This document shows positions 56,501 to 62,466 of a DNA stretch of 64,000 nt, piece by piece (within the stretch, counting starts at the first letter, position 1; each line of letters begins with the position of its first letter). A program made the translations under genes and the position numbers. Origin of the DNA: Tanypteryx hageni (Eukaryota; Arthropoda; Insecta; Odonata; Petaluridae); assembly GCA_028673005.1 (NCBI GenBank), contig CM054120.1, positions 62,308,057-62,372,056 on the forward strand. Reading direction: 5' to 3'. The notes under the pieces were generated by a model, which did not search any database, was not told the origin of the DNA, and saw only the letters and a program-made list of their open reading frames with translations.

Positions 56501-57007
56501 TTATATAATTTAATTAAAGGAAAATATTATAGGAAATTATCTAAATTGAACAGATACACTTGCAATATGATTTTTCGTACTGAACCTTGAAAGATTATTC
56601 CTATCAATGGCAATGAAAACAAATTAAGCATAGAGATATGAAACATTTGTAATAAATCTACGAGAAATAAAAAAATTGCAAGATAATTAATTAAAAAAAT
56701 TATCCAGTTTTACCGGAATAATTGCATATCTTATAATCATGCGTATTTTGTAATTGAGGCATACCGTTTTTATTAAAATCATGCCACAAATAAGAACGAC
56801 ATCCAATTAAATTAGAATACTAAATGAAAGTCAAATCCATAATACAGAGGGTATGAAAGGCGCATACTAATTATCTTACTCACCTGTAGCTGATCCAGTG
56901 AGCGGTGCTTCGGCTCTTATGTCTTTTAGAGAATTCGTAAGTTTCATCACTTTTATACCTTCACTAGTATCTTCGGCGAGTTTTACAGATTCCATGTTGC
57001 TAGTCAT
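29873..57007 (-). CDS. CYB5R4: CYB5R4 / Ncb5or, cytochrome b5-cytochrome b5 reductase fusion (8 exons found, last exon missing)
   Basis: Soluble NAD(P)H:cytochrome b5 oxidoreductase, known in animals as an ER-associated reductase linked to lipid metabolism and redox balance. The spliced exons give about 608 uninterrupted codons. Residues 43-70 are the conserved N-terminal lead; 70-145 are the cytochrome b5 domain with heme ligands H111 (HPGG) and H134 (VHAW); about 204-300 are a CS/p23-like domain starting MPHYDWF; about 335-430 are the FAD-binding domain with RFYTPV at 388-393 and a GGALS-type loop near 434; about 490-608 are the NAD(P)H-binding domain with AAGTGLTP at 495-502 and CGP at 598-600. 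All seven introns have GT/AG borders and compatible phases, so this looks like a working gene. Introns are 2.4-5.8 kb and full of transposons, except a 120-bp one. The human protein is 521 residues; this one is longer, mainly in the reductase part. Only the C-terminal tail exon is unplaced. Confidence 0.93.
30176..30265 (-). CDS. CYB5R4: CYB5R4 exon 7 (NAD(P)H domain)
   Basis: A 90-bp exon encoding NITVIFFNKTEKDIIWRDQM plus DKLMEDCD, matching the family pattern FFNKTE.DIIWR. Acceptor is TTTTACAG and donor GTAAGT. Phases fit both neighbours, giving split Cys518 and Arg548. Confidence 0.93.
30876..31682. mobile_element. mariner-like MITE, copy A of a two-copy family
   Basis: Ends ATGTATTTACCTGAATCC and CCATATTTACCCAAATCC then AAGACGA (inverted), next to TA. 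It aligns along its whole length with 42288-43009 in the same orientation. It lies in CYB5R4 intron 6 and carries an inverted array of 15-16 bp units. Confidence 0.83.
30985..31270. repeat. Inverted array of 15-16 bp units inside the MITE
   Basis: Left half has units such as CGTCAATTCATTGCTA, GACAAATTCATTGCGT and GACAAATTCATCGCGA. From about 31145 the units appear as their reverse complement (GACGAATTTGTCCAGA, GCTGAATTGATGCACA). The two halves can fold into an imperfect hairpin. The same array is present at 42390-42690. Confidence 0.78.
32225..32410. repeat. Cluster of CCACCGGTGG palindromes
   Basis: GCCACCGGTGGTACAC at 32229 and GTGTACCACCGGTGGCAC at about 32273 face each other, and GTGCCACCGATGGAGCAC lies near 32392. 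Each is self-complementary, and the first two also form a larger hairpin. No element ends were found that would explain them. Confidence 0.6.
32774..34293. mobile_element. pogo/Tigger-like TIR element with TA TSD (gtccgttaaat family)
   Basis: Ends AAGTAAACCCTAGATTTAAC then GGACC and, read inward from the right, CAGTAAATCCTTGATTTAAC then GGACT, each next to TA. A 130-codon open frame at 32823-33215 lacks known motifs. The same TIR family occurs at 61059-61931 and, with a variant, at 53689-55271. Confidence 0.82.
35040..35620. repeat. Four-unit tandem repeat, period about 140-147 bp
   Basis: Each unit runs CCTCTATGTTGGCAGCACTG, AAATTCGATTGAAACTTCGG, TTTCTGAAACTAATATA, then TTATATTTACACCAAATTTC and GTGAAAATCTGT. 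GGCAGCA marks fall near 35073, 35220, 35362 and 35501. It ends at a GATGGACGGACG stretch, a common tail in arthropod repeats. It lies in CYB5R4 intron 6. Confidence 0.85.
36097..36502 (-). CDS. CYB5R4: CYB5R4 exon 6 (FAD- and NAD(P)H-binding)
   Basis: Encodes residues 384-517. ERFYTPVPP is the flavin-binding RxYTP motif, GGALSPWL with LKIGD is the second flavin element, and LLLLAAGTGLTPIV is the pyridine-nucleotide loop. Two stretches, near PSSLPIKGKSNGPFPPEI and QVPPPFYMGRTPLLRSS, are longer than in the human protein. Acceptor is CTTTTTCAAG and donor GTAAGT. Confidence 0.92.
37381..37574. mobile_element. hAT MITE with perfect 8-bp TSD, nested
   Basis: Ends CAGTGTTTCTTAACCTGTGG and TAGTGGTCTTACCCTTT (inverted). 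GTCTAGAA is identical at 37373-37380 and 37575-37582. It sits inside the hAT relic in CYB5R4 intron 5. Confidence 0.9.
38203..38447 (+). pseudogene. hAT transposase C-terminal fragment (ZBED5/FAM200-like type)
   Basis: ENANIRSEYPELYDEAVKYL followed by MPFPTTYDCKSGCSALVTLK and SKYRNKLDAEPDLWFKLSP, ending at a stop at 38447. This is the dimerisation end of the ZBED5/FAM200/SCAND3-like hAT group: LPFPTTYLCE.GFSAL, with C and G replacing E and F. The rest of the enzyme is deleted. Confidence 0.85.
38859..39440 (-). CDS. CYB5R4: CYB5R4 exon 5 (CS domain and start of FAD domain)
   Basis: The largest exon (582 bp, residues 190-382). MPHYDWFQKEDSFILILYTK opens the CS/p23-like domain, and GKVEVVFQKK is its typical closing strand. 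After a linker, NHDTKFFILKHES and YIPIGYHVRVQANVEG begin the FAD-binding barrel. Acceptor is ATTTTTCAG and donor GTAAGA. The open frame runs past the donor to 38707, but that tail does not match the family and ends at an intronic hAT element. Confidence 0.93.
39958..40125. repeat. Foldback left arm: about ten 16-bp units
   Basis: Successive units include ATGTTATGCCAAACAG, ACTTTATGCCGAATGG, ACATTATGCCAAACGG and ACATTATGCTGACAGG, with length variation of 14-17 bp. Confidence 0.88.
40800..40960. repeat. Foldback right arm: about ten 16-bp units, inverted
   Basis: Units CGTCCATTCGGCATAA, CGTCTGTTTGGCATAA, TGTCCGTTTGGCATAA and CGTCTGCTTGGCATAA are the reverse complement of the left-arm units. Confidence 0.88.
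41069..41364. mobile_element. hAT MITE in CYB5R4 intron 4
   Basis: Ends CAGTAGCGTAGCATACTAAT and CAGTGGCATAGCAAACC (inverted). Flanks CACCATTG and CACCACAG match 6/8. A related single end with ACTAATAGCAAACCAGTG lies at about 44678. Confidence 0.75.
41400..42059. mobile_element. Possible pogo-like TIR element with TA TSD
   Basis: Ends TGGTAAACCCTTGCCATTC and CAGTAAGCCCTTGCTGTTC (inverted), next to TA (41398-41399, 42060-42061). No transposase. Confidence 0.6.
42288..43009. mobile_element. mariner-like MITE, copy B
   Basis: Ends CTGTATTTCCCGAATCCAAG and CACCGTATTTTCCCGAATCG (inverted), followed by ACGAG on both, next to TA. Aligned with copy A (30876-31682), including the inverted array of 15-16 bp units and the GAAATTAGGTCATAAAA block. 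Confidence 0.84.
43418..43586 (-). CDS. CYB5R4: CYB5R4 exon 4 (second heme ligand and linker)
   Basis: Encodes residues 133-188 starting VHAWVNVESMLQKCLVGKF. H134 is the second axial heme ligand. The Lys/Ser-rich remainder is the linker to the CS domain. Acceptor is TTATTTTAG and donor GTTTGT; the split Gly189 codon joins exon 5 in phase. Confidence 0.93.
43590..45240. other. Intron 3 sequence without recognised features
   Basis: AT-rich intronic DNA. A lone hAT-type end (CAGTGGCATGTTGTACTAAT) sits at about 44678, without a visible partner. Confidence 0.45.
45255..45567 (-). mobile_element. tRNA-derived SINE, most complete copy
   Basis: Read on the minus strand, the head has an A-box-like GTGGCTATAGCATTGGCC and a B-box GGGTTCAAATCC 31-33 bp apart, as in a tRNA-derived pol III promoter. 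The body continues with GAAGGGACATTAAGCAGTTG, CCCCCTTGGTGCTCTTTGT and TTCCCTTCTGTGTGTG and ends GCCATAAATACAACCAAC. Copies at 18089 and 27290 share the body. Confidence 0.85.
46637..46664. repeat. (GT)n microsatellite
   Basis: About 28 bp of GT repeats with one GC interruption, inside the C-terminal region of the piggyBac relic. Confidence 0.9.
46640..48445 (-). pseudogene. piggyBac transposase (DDE_Tnp_1_7), inactive
   Basis: The acidic N-terminus (SDGEGIPAEESEGEDG) leads to WMNKAPPQNVQTKSQNIVSH, then in another frame LFGLLYYAGVIKSGHLNAKD and LWTTDGTGISLFSATM. The core follows: YSTINEKLEPFLGRCQFRQY has Asn at the place of the first catalytic Asp; NVTFDNWFMSYPL keeps the second. After PELI the block with the third Asp (normally YNxTKGGVDTLD) is missing, and reading resumes in a new frame as VSRM...FFKFLNICGINAFVIYKANQ, then FLKNLSLDLVKKHESYHLK. 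The C-terminal tail is split by a MITE at 46754-47000 and continues as LPLKIRLGIKGISGLNEAQ. At least two of three catalytic Asp are lost, with several frameshifts and stops. Confidence 0.9.
46754..47000. mobile_element. hAT MITE inserted in the piggyBac coding region, perfect TSD
   Basis: Ends CTAGGGTGTCCACC and CATGGGCATTCACTGG (inverted). GGCAATTT is identical at 46746-46753 and 47001-47008. Same family as 1619-1769: it shares the poly-G then GCAGTTGCC block and CCCTGAAAAAAT. Confidence 0.92.
48999..49099 (-). CDS. CYB5R4: CYB5R4 exon 3 (heme-binding core)
   Basis: Encodes residues 100-132, KVYNVTPYFDFHPGGAEELL followed by RGVGTDATRLFNE. HPGG carries the first heme-ligand histidine (H111). 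Acceptor is TTTTAG and donor GTGAGA. The exon is only 101 bp, too short to stand out as an open frame, and was found by phase and homology. Confidence 0.94.
49407..50196 (+). mobile_element. Helitron-like non-autonomous element, copy 1
   Basis: Starts TCATTATCATTATATATAGA after an A. Ends with the hairpin GCTTGCAGTATGCAAGC, a 9-bp spacer and CTAG next to T. A 5' TC, a 3' hairpin plus CTRR, and A/T flanks with no TIR or TSD fit Helitrons. No Rep/helicase coding is seen. Confidence 0.72.
50197..50854 (+). mobile_element. Helitron-like element, copy 2, directly abutting copy 1
   Basis: Starts TATATAGACGTTCCTTACAG with no spacer after copy 1's CTAG. Ends GCTTGCAGAATGCAAGC, CACCAA-type spacer, CTACTAG. 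Same internal blocks as copy 1 (GGAGGATACTAATGTTT, AATTTCAAGGTTTA, GTGCTACGAAGCTGAAATTT) with deletions. Confidence 0.75.
50855..50873. repeat. (TA)n tract
   Basis: Short tract joining Helitron-like copy 2 and the first Penelope-like unit. Confidence 0.9.
50874..51074 (+). mobile_element. Penelope-like flank unit (pLTR type B), copy 1
   Basis: Bounded by the inverted 25-mer starting GGATGTCAACAAGGTGTTGG. It contains CTGAAGA, a GGA/TCC stem and GAAA, the pattern of a hammerhead core, and the block GACATCCCCGGGGCCTCGCC. The same unit lies inverted at 52806-53009. (TA)n tracts sit on both sides. Confidence 0.6.
51111..51160. repeat. (TA)n tract, 50 bp
   Basis: Pure TA repeats directly before Helitron-like copy 3. 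Confidence 0.95.
51161..51723 (+). mobile_element. Helitron-like element, copy 3
   Basis: Starts TCATTATATATAGACGTTCC after a (TA)n tract. Ends GCTTGCAGTATGCAACC (hairpin with one mismatch), ACCTTCTACTAG. About 100-230 bp shorter than the other copies. Confidence 0.74.
51724..51773 (-). mobile_element. Inverted 5' end of the Helitron-like family
   Basis: Read on the minus strand it is TCATTATATATAGACGTTTC then TTACAGAGGAGGAGGAGG and ATATAAC. It directly follows copy 3's CTAG, placing two family 5' ends in opposite orientation around copy 3. Confidence 0.72.
51770..51806. repeat. (TA)n tract
   Basis: About 37 bp between the inverted Helitron-like end and the Penelope-like piece. Confidence 0.93.
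51825..52690 (-). mobile_element. Penelope-like retroelement, 3' portion with pLTR type A
   Basis: Minus-strand element: the end of a Penelope-type protein with GIY-YIG endonuclease at 52.69-52.14 kb, then non-coding sequence and a pLTR-like stretch at 51975-51825. That stretch has CTGACGA, a GGGC/GCCC stem and GAAA, then TTTCGTGTG and CATCGAAGAGACACACGC-type sequence. The reverse transcriptase part is missing. Confidence 0.7.
52140..52690 (-). pseudogene. Penelope-type ORF, C-terminal GIY-YIG domain, frameshifted
   Basis: ELPTSSMPLALVSHPCGKPR then CLTCP gives the Cys cluster just before the nuclease. NVIYLLTCTLCPTFYVGLTS is the GIY-YIG start. After RDSVSLSC the frame changes, and the end reads ALHANDHNVPFNSCYNVRV then ICTLPNDTPAP before a stop. 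The nuclease catalytic Arg and Glu cannot be placed with confidence because of the decay. Established: Penelope-like elements encode RT fused to GIY-YIG. Confidence 0.75.
52696..52769. repeat. (TA)n tract with a (GTAT)n interruption
   Basis: About 74 bp; the middle reads GTATGTATGTATGTA. Confidence 0.93.
52806..53009 (-). mobile_element. Penelope-like flank unit (pLTR type B), copy 2
   Basis: Reverse-complement copy of 50874-51074, also bounded by the inverted GGATGTCAACAAGGTGTTGG and with TA-rich tracts on both sides. Only a few base differences are visible, so the two copies are close relatives. Confidence 0.6.
53011..53080. repeat. (TA)n tract, 70 bp
   Basis: Pure TA repeats beside the second Penelope-like unit, about 110 bp from CYB5R4 exon 2. 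Confidence 0.95.
53191..53361 (-). CDS. CYB5R4: CYB5R4 exon 2 (lead and start of cytochrome b5 domain)
   Basis: Encodes residues 42-99, including RNKVALKPGHSLLDWIKL, SGKDLSGVGGK and KHNKRNDAWIAIKG, the entry into the b5 fold. The acceptor is ATCAATAG and the donor GTATAA. Phase: two bases complete Gly42 and one base begins Gly99. Confidence 0.94.
53498..53559. repeat. (TA)n tract, 62 bp
   Basis: Pure TA repeats in CYB5R4 intron 1, about 140 bp upstream of exon 2. Confidence 0.95.
53689..55271. mobile_element. pogo/Tigger-like TIR element with TA TSD in CYB5R4 intron 1
   Basis: Ends CAGTAAACCCTTGATATTCT and CAGTAAATCCTTGATATTCG (inverted), next to TA (53687-53688, 55272-55273). No transposase. 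A lone hAT-like end (CAGTGGTTTCCAAATTTTTC) lies at about 55025. Confidence 0.82.
55274..56883. other. Intron 1 sequence without recognised features
   Basis: AT-rich, with no repeats paired to others in the window and no open frame of note. Confidence 0.5.
56884..57007 (-). CDS. CYB5R4: CYB5R4 exon 1 (first coding exon)
   Basis: Starts MTSNMESVKLAEDTSEG and ends APLTGSAT plus one base before a GTGAGT donor. The PLTGSATG stretch just before RNKVALKPGHSL in the next exon is a familiar Ncb5or lead-in, which ties this exon to the gene. The first ATG is at 57007; a second in-frame ATG at 56995 (M5) is a possible alternative. No intact upstream coding frame is evident, so any further 5' exon would be untranslated. 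Confidence 0.88.
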
Positions 57008-60000
57008 GGATATTTGTATTTATCTTTAGAATTTATTTCGACTATAAAGAATTGCACCACGATAAACACAATTAAATAAAATTCTCATTTGTACTTCAAA
57101 ATTTTAAATAAATAGAACTTATTAATAAATAATTAAATGGCAAGTTTTTAATGTTATTTTTTGCAGGTGAATTTGCTTTAATATCCTTAGAGACGACAAT
57201 GACAATACAGAGATTTTAGTGAAAAACATTAATTTAGAACTCATGCCGTGAAATTTAACGTTCAAAATAAAATAGGTTCGATTTTAAGATAAAACTTGAT
57301 GATAAACATATCTGAACAGAACACTCCACTTCGATCATTCGAATGCACTCTTATTATTGCGTCGAATCATATTTCTGTTGTTATAATAGTTCTACAACAC
57401 CCTCAAAGGGGGAAGCATGGTAAATATGCTCCAAAGTGACTATCGAAAAGGGAGAACTCTTTTCACGCCTTTAAACAAATGACATCAATTCCGATAAATC
57501 GGTGAACGAATGAGGTTGTAATGTTAAACTGTTATATCTTAAAGAAAGGAAAGGAACATTAAATTTGCAGTATTAGTTCTCCTCGTAGGATTATCCTCGC
57601 GAGTTTCGGTAAGCTAATTTCTATATTACGTGATATTTAATTTTTTATAATTATTATTCGTAATCTTCAGGAAAATAAACAATATGTACTTTATTTTAGG
57701 AGAAAATGAAATATTTGTCCAAAAAACGTTACAAATTGCTAAAGCTGTCGTATATTCCATAACTCGGGCTATTTCTTCGAAACTCTCCTTAGTTTTCCTG
57801 CCGTGCATTTCATCATTTTAAAATTTGCTGGAATATATAATCCAACAAAATAATTTTTACAAATTTTTTCAAGTCTATTTACATTGTGGAAAATGTACAC
57901 GCCTGCCGACGTTGTTTTGTGTAGATAAATATTGGCGCTTTTATTTATGTCATACAGATTATGATTAATGAATATTTTATGTGATACTTTAACCGATTTG
58001 TTCAGGATTCAACTCCGAGTAGTGTGCTAAATATTTTTTTGCGTAATAAATATTTGCTTCAGCTTTCAGTATATGTCATAATGCGAACATTGTCTATAAT
58101 ATTAAATACTCATGGCAGCTTAAATAACGATGGACAATATTTAAGTAACTCGTATCTCAAATTCGACTTTATTTAACTTTAGAAAACGACGGGCATACCA
58201 TTTGCTTTCTCGAGGCTTGACCTGTTATTATGTATGAAAATTCACCTTTTAGAATAAAATACACAAATGAATACCTTGTCGTAATTCATCCCGTGTAGAT
58301 TGCTATAGGAAAATATAACGTCTGCAAATTTTTATAAACGATTTTACTGTCTCCTAGTTTCTTGGTTCTTAAGTATGACTTAAATTAAAATAAATGAATC
58401 TTTTACGGTTGAAGCGAACCTTTAGATTAACGGGAAATTCGTGCCACATTGCAGAAAATTTCCTCTCATATTTATTTTGATCCAATGCCTATGAGAAAAA
58501 AGCACAACAGTTCGCAATAAGAATCATATTATTATTGCAGCAGTATGTAATACTGTTTTTTATACCCAGTCGTCATAGATATAAAAAGTTGGAATGTCAT
58601 CGTGGCTAACTACCGTTAGGAAGGGAGTTGATATCCACGCTTCAACCTTCTTTGCCTTTGGGGCCCCTAACAATGCTGGGAATCAGGGCTGCGGTTTATA
58701 CGTGTTTTAACTATATTTTCTCTCTCTTATTTTGCATCGTTATAAAACATACTTCTGCGACTTATCAAGATTGAATTATTTCTGATGAAGTACTGGGCGT
58801 ACTTCCCTGAAAACGTCATAAACGATTGCAAAGAGAAGTAATTGGAAATGCTCATATTTTATAGTTTGGGTTTAATTTTTCTGGAGTTCATATCCAAACT
58901 TGATTCTGGTGTTTGTATATTTTCCGAGTCCTAAAGCACCTAATATGTCTTTTGTTGGGGACGCTAATGAATGGAAGAAAAATTATCGTGCTATGTAGGT
59001 AGATATTTGCGTCTGAAATACTGTATATCATTTTAATTGAACACGAAAAACTTAATATTTAAAATCTTAGCTTGTCGTAAATTTATTTTAATGTTTAGAT
59101 AACTAGTAATTCAAACTCTGCATTCGGGCGTACATCCCTGGAAAATAATCTTTATTTTTTCTTAGTGATAATTTTAATTAATTCTTTCCGAGCCCAAGGT
59201 TTATTTAGAATCCTATAAATCGCTTATTATTTTGCGGAGTTTTGGTAATGAGTGATTTTACTACCGTTATTACTTCACGTATTGTCTCCACATTTTAATC
59301 TATCTACGTAATTGTTTTCGTCCTTCAATTTAGCTGTATAAATGATCGAGTTCGTAATCTTTCGATGTATTTTCAAGCTAATTTTCGCAGGATTGACGGC
59401 CGCTATGGGAGTCGCCAATAACTGAAAGTTCTGGATTTCAAACCTATATATTTATGCTTAGTAATCCTCTGTAGTTGTGAAATTTATGCTTAAATTATTT
59501 GATTTACGCGATTGCATTAAAATGTCATTTGTTAGAGAGAGTCCCACCGTAATGTGACAACATTGGACACATCGGGTGCAATTCGTATCTTTTATGCCGA
59601 TGGAAGACAAAAACGCGAAGAAAATGTAACTTTATCCAATCAAGCATATATATGTTCCTGTGAAAGTTTGCTAATGATAGTTTATTTCAATAGGGTAATA
59701 TGTGAATAATTTTCATTAATAGCTACTGCAGTTTTCTTAAATTATATTTTGACCCTTGGTTATAACCAGTTAAAGAATCCAAGCCTACGAAGTAATACGC
59801 GTTTATTCTAAAAGGTAAACATTTCGGGATGTTAATGCAAAAGAAGTCGCAACAAATAAATTGCGTTCAGTATTCGAAAAATTACGCCATTTAAAATCTA
59901 TAATCTTTCACAAGTATCCGTCCGTCCGCCACACTTCAGTTAGACATTTCCAGATGGAATTTAATCCTAGGATTACCAAGGGGTAGAGTTCGAGAGCACA

Positions 60001-61056
60001 CATTTTTTCGTCTATTTCACTGCAATAAAGTTCACGAAAATTTTTGAAAAAAAAATACCTAGTCCATAACCTTGTTATATGCAAGGAGGCATAGTTTTCA
60101 ATCGATTTAACTCATTCCTCATTTGTGAAATTATTTTCGGCAACGGCCACGTGATATGTCACACACGTGTCCGAAATTAAATTGCGTCTATTATGATGTG
60201 TCAGACGATTCGGAGTGAAACGTTCTTGTTGTTCATTTGCGATTATTTGTGTAATTTTGAGAGTAGTTCGCACTCTCATTGTAATATGAACCTGAACATG
60301 CAAACATAGCGGGGATAAATGCGAAAACAAGTTCTTCCGTGAATATTTCCGCCCAAGGCAATATAATAACAGATTAATCAGGAAAGTTGTATATTTATAA
60401 TCCTATGTCATATTTGAATGTATTTCAATGCCGAAAAAACATTACAATGACTTTCTGTTAAAACTTAGACGGTGGACCTCTGAGCCTCCCCTCCCTGGCA
60501 GTTCAAGGAAGTGAAAATAGTTTTGTATTCCTAGGGTTAATGCTGTAATTTTGGGCACGCATAGGCGACATAGTTTATGGCCTACATAAACCGACAGTCT
60601 CAGCAAAGAGCCCCGGGGGCCATCCCAAGAATCTTTCTTTCCTCCTCTTATTTACGATGGGAGCCAGTGAAGGATATTTATAATTTCTATTTTAAAATAA
60701 GTTTAGGGTCTAGTTACGAACTCTAGACTTAAACGTATGGATAATAAGATGAAACATTTATTTCGTGCTAAGATTATTTGATCCGTGTCGAATAAGCCCA
60801 AAAATAGTTTGAAATCTGGAAATACGGAAAATTTTCTTGTTTTTAACAACGGGAAAAAATTTACTACCGTTGCATGTCGCATTGAATCCACGGCTTTTAT
60901 AGCGGAAATATTCGTCGCTCTTCGATTTTCAATCGCTGTGTACGACTGAAAATTTATTTTGTCTAGATAGCAACAAATAAGTAGTTTTATTTTCAACCGT
61001 GTACTTGCATTGCGTTATGTTGTTCAAAGCAAACGCTCCGGCAAATAGTATTAAGT
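57008..61056. other. Upstream region of CYB5R4, no gene recognised
   Basis: Promoter and 5' untranslated exon should lie near 57.0-57.4 kb, but I see no distinctive core promoter motif. The rest is unique-looking AT-rich DNA with open frames under about 75 codons. Confidence 0.45.
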
Positions 61057-61058
61057 AC

Positions 61059-61931
61059 AGTATATCCTCGATTTAACGGACTAATTGGGGGGATAGGGTG
61101 TCCGTTATTCTCGAAAGTCCGTTAAATCCGAAAGTTCATCATATGCAGAAGCAAAATGCACCTAAATGGCCACATCTTATAATGTCAAATGCAGTACATT
61201 AGGAACAATGTTAAACAAGAGTAATATGTTTATCTAACGCGATAAACTGTTAATTCGAATTCGAAGAGCATGTGTAATTACGACTTTGAAATTTCCGTGA
61301 GCATGTCATCCACAGTCTCCCACTCTCGCCGCTTCACTTCCGACCGATGTAGTTTTTTCTGTTTACGTAAATATTTTATAAACATCACCACGTTTTTTAT
61401 CAACTTAAAAGCGCAAAAAACTAGTAGATTGGAACAGTTGGCAGTCTGAAAATTTGGAACCTAAACATCGCTGCGGCAAGTACGAACTCCTGCGGGAAAT
61501 CCTGTGGTACCGAGAATCGAACCAATGTACCCCGAGGTGTAGCATAACAGATTAATTCGTATTTCTACTGCCTCACTCTGCCTCCTTTTAATTTCATCGC
61601 TCGGTGCTCGACACCCTCGCCAAACGTACTTTCCCCTAGAAGTGTCGTCGACGGTCCGTGCGCGTTGTTCAAAAGTGGCGAAAATGTTATGGCGAAAACC
61701 GAAAAGTATAGAAAACAATCAGACAGGAACCAAACGTCGGACAATAATGCTCTTTGCGAACGGACTGCCCTCGACATCGACGGAGGGTGAGTGGTCTGAA
61801 ATCGCGGACAAAGCGACGATAGGGAGTGGATTCTCAGCGATCGGACGGCCGTCGGCCATGGGTCCGTTAAATCCGAAGTCCGTTAAATCGGGGTCCGTTA
61901 AATCGGGGTCCGTTAAATCGAGGGTTTACTG
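61059..61931. mobile_element. pogo/Tigger-like TIR element with TA TSD
   Basis: Ends CAGTATATCCTCGATTTAAC and CAGTAAACCCTCGATTTAAC (inverted), followed by GGAC, next to TA (61057-61058, 61932-61933). Near the right end the block GTCCGTTAAATCGGG is tandemly repeated three to four times. Open frames here on both strands have no known motifs. Confidence 0.87.
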
Positions 61932-62145
61932 TATTTTTAATCAACGGTTGAATTCATCAAGCTATAATAATGATATAATTGTCAGGTTTTTCTAAGACTC
62001 GATAAATGTTGAGGCTGAGCCACGGCTTTTACTTACGTTGTTATTTTTAATTAACGTTAGCTAATATCAACATTTTGGCGTATTATGGTTGAGACCGTAA
62101 AAGAGTTTATTCTCAGCATTATATTGTGAAATTCTTCATTTAATC

Positions 62146-62458
62146 CAGTGGTTTCCAAACATTAACAAGCCGCGCCCCCCCTCATCTAAGAAAACTGTCT
62201 TTGCGCCCACCTCGATATGATGTTCGGTCAAAATTCATAATCAATACCTACTGGATCTACAATTGAAATTAATACTATAACCACCTTAAGAAAATGAGGA
62301 AGCAAACCATACGTCCTAGCCAATTGAGGGCTAGAATTTGACGGCTGTATATTGTAGGTCATACAGTTAAGGAAAGTTACACGTACGGCAAATATACGTG
62401 TAATATTTGCGCCCCCCCCCCCCCCCCCGGGTCGCGCCCCACAGTTTGGAAACCACCG
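62146..62458. mobile_element. hAT MITE, copy 2 of the 25891 family
   Basis: Ends CAGTGGTTTCCAAACATTAA and CGGTGGTTTCCAAACTGTG (inverted). Flanks ATTTAATC and ATTTAACC match 7/8. Contains an 18-bp C run at 62411-62428. Confidence 0.9.
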
Positions 62459-62466
62459 ATTTAACC

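Noticed and set aside
61461..61995. Overlapping 70-117 codon frames near 61.5-62.0 kb as a gene
   Set aside because: Both strands are open at once, they overlap the right end of a TIR element and its GTCCGTTAAAT repeats, and no motif is recognisable.
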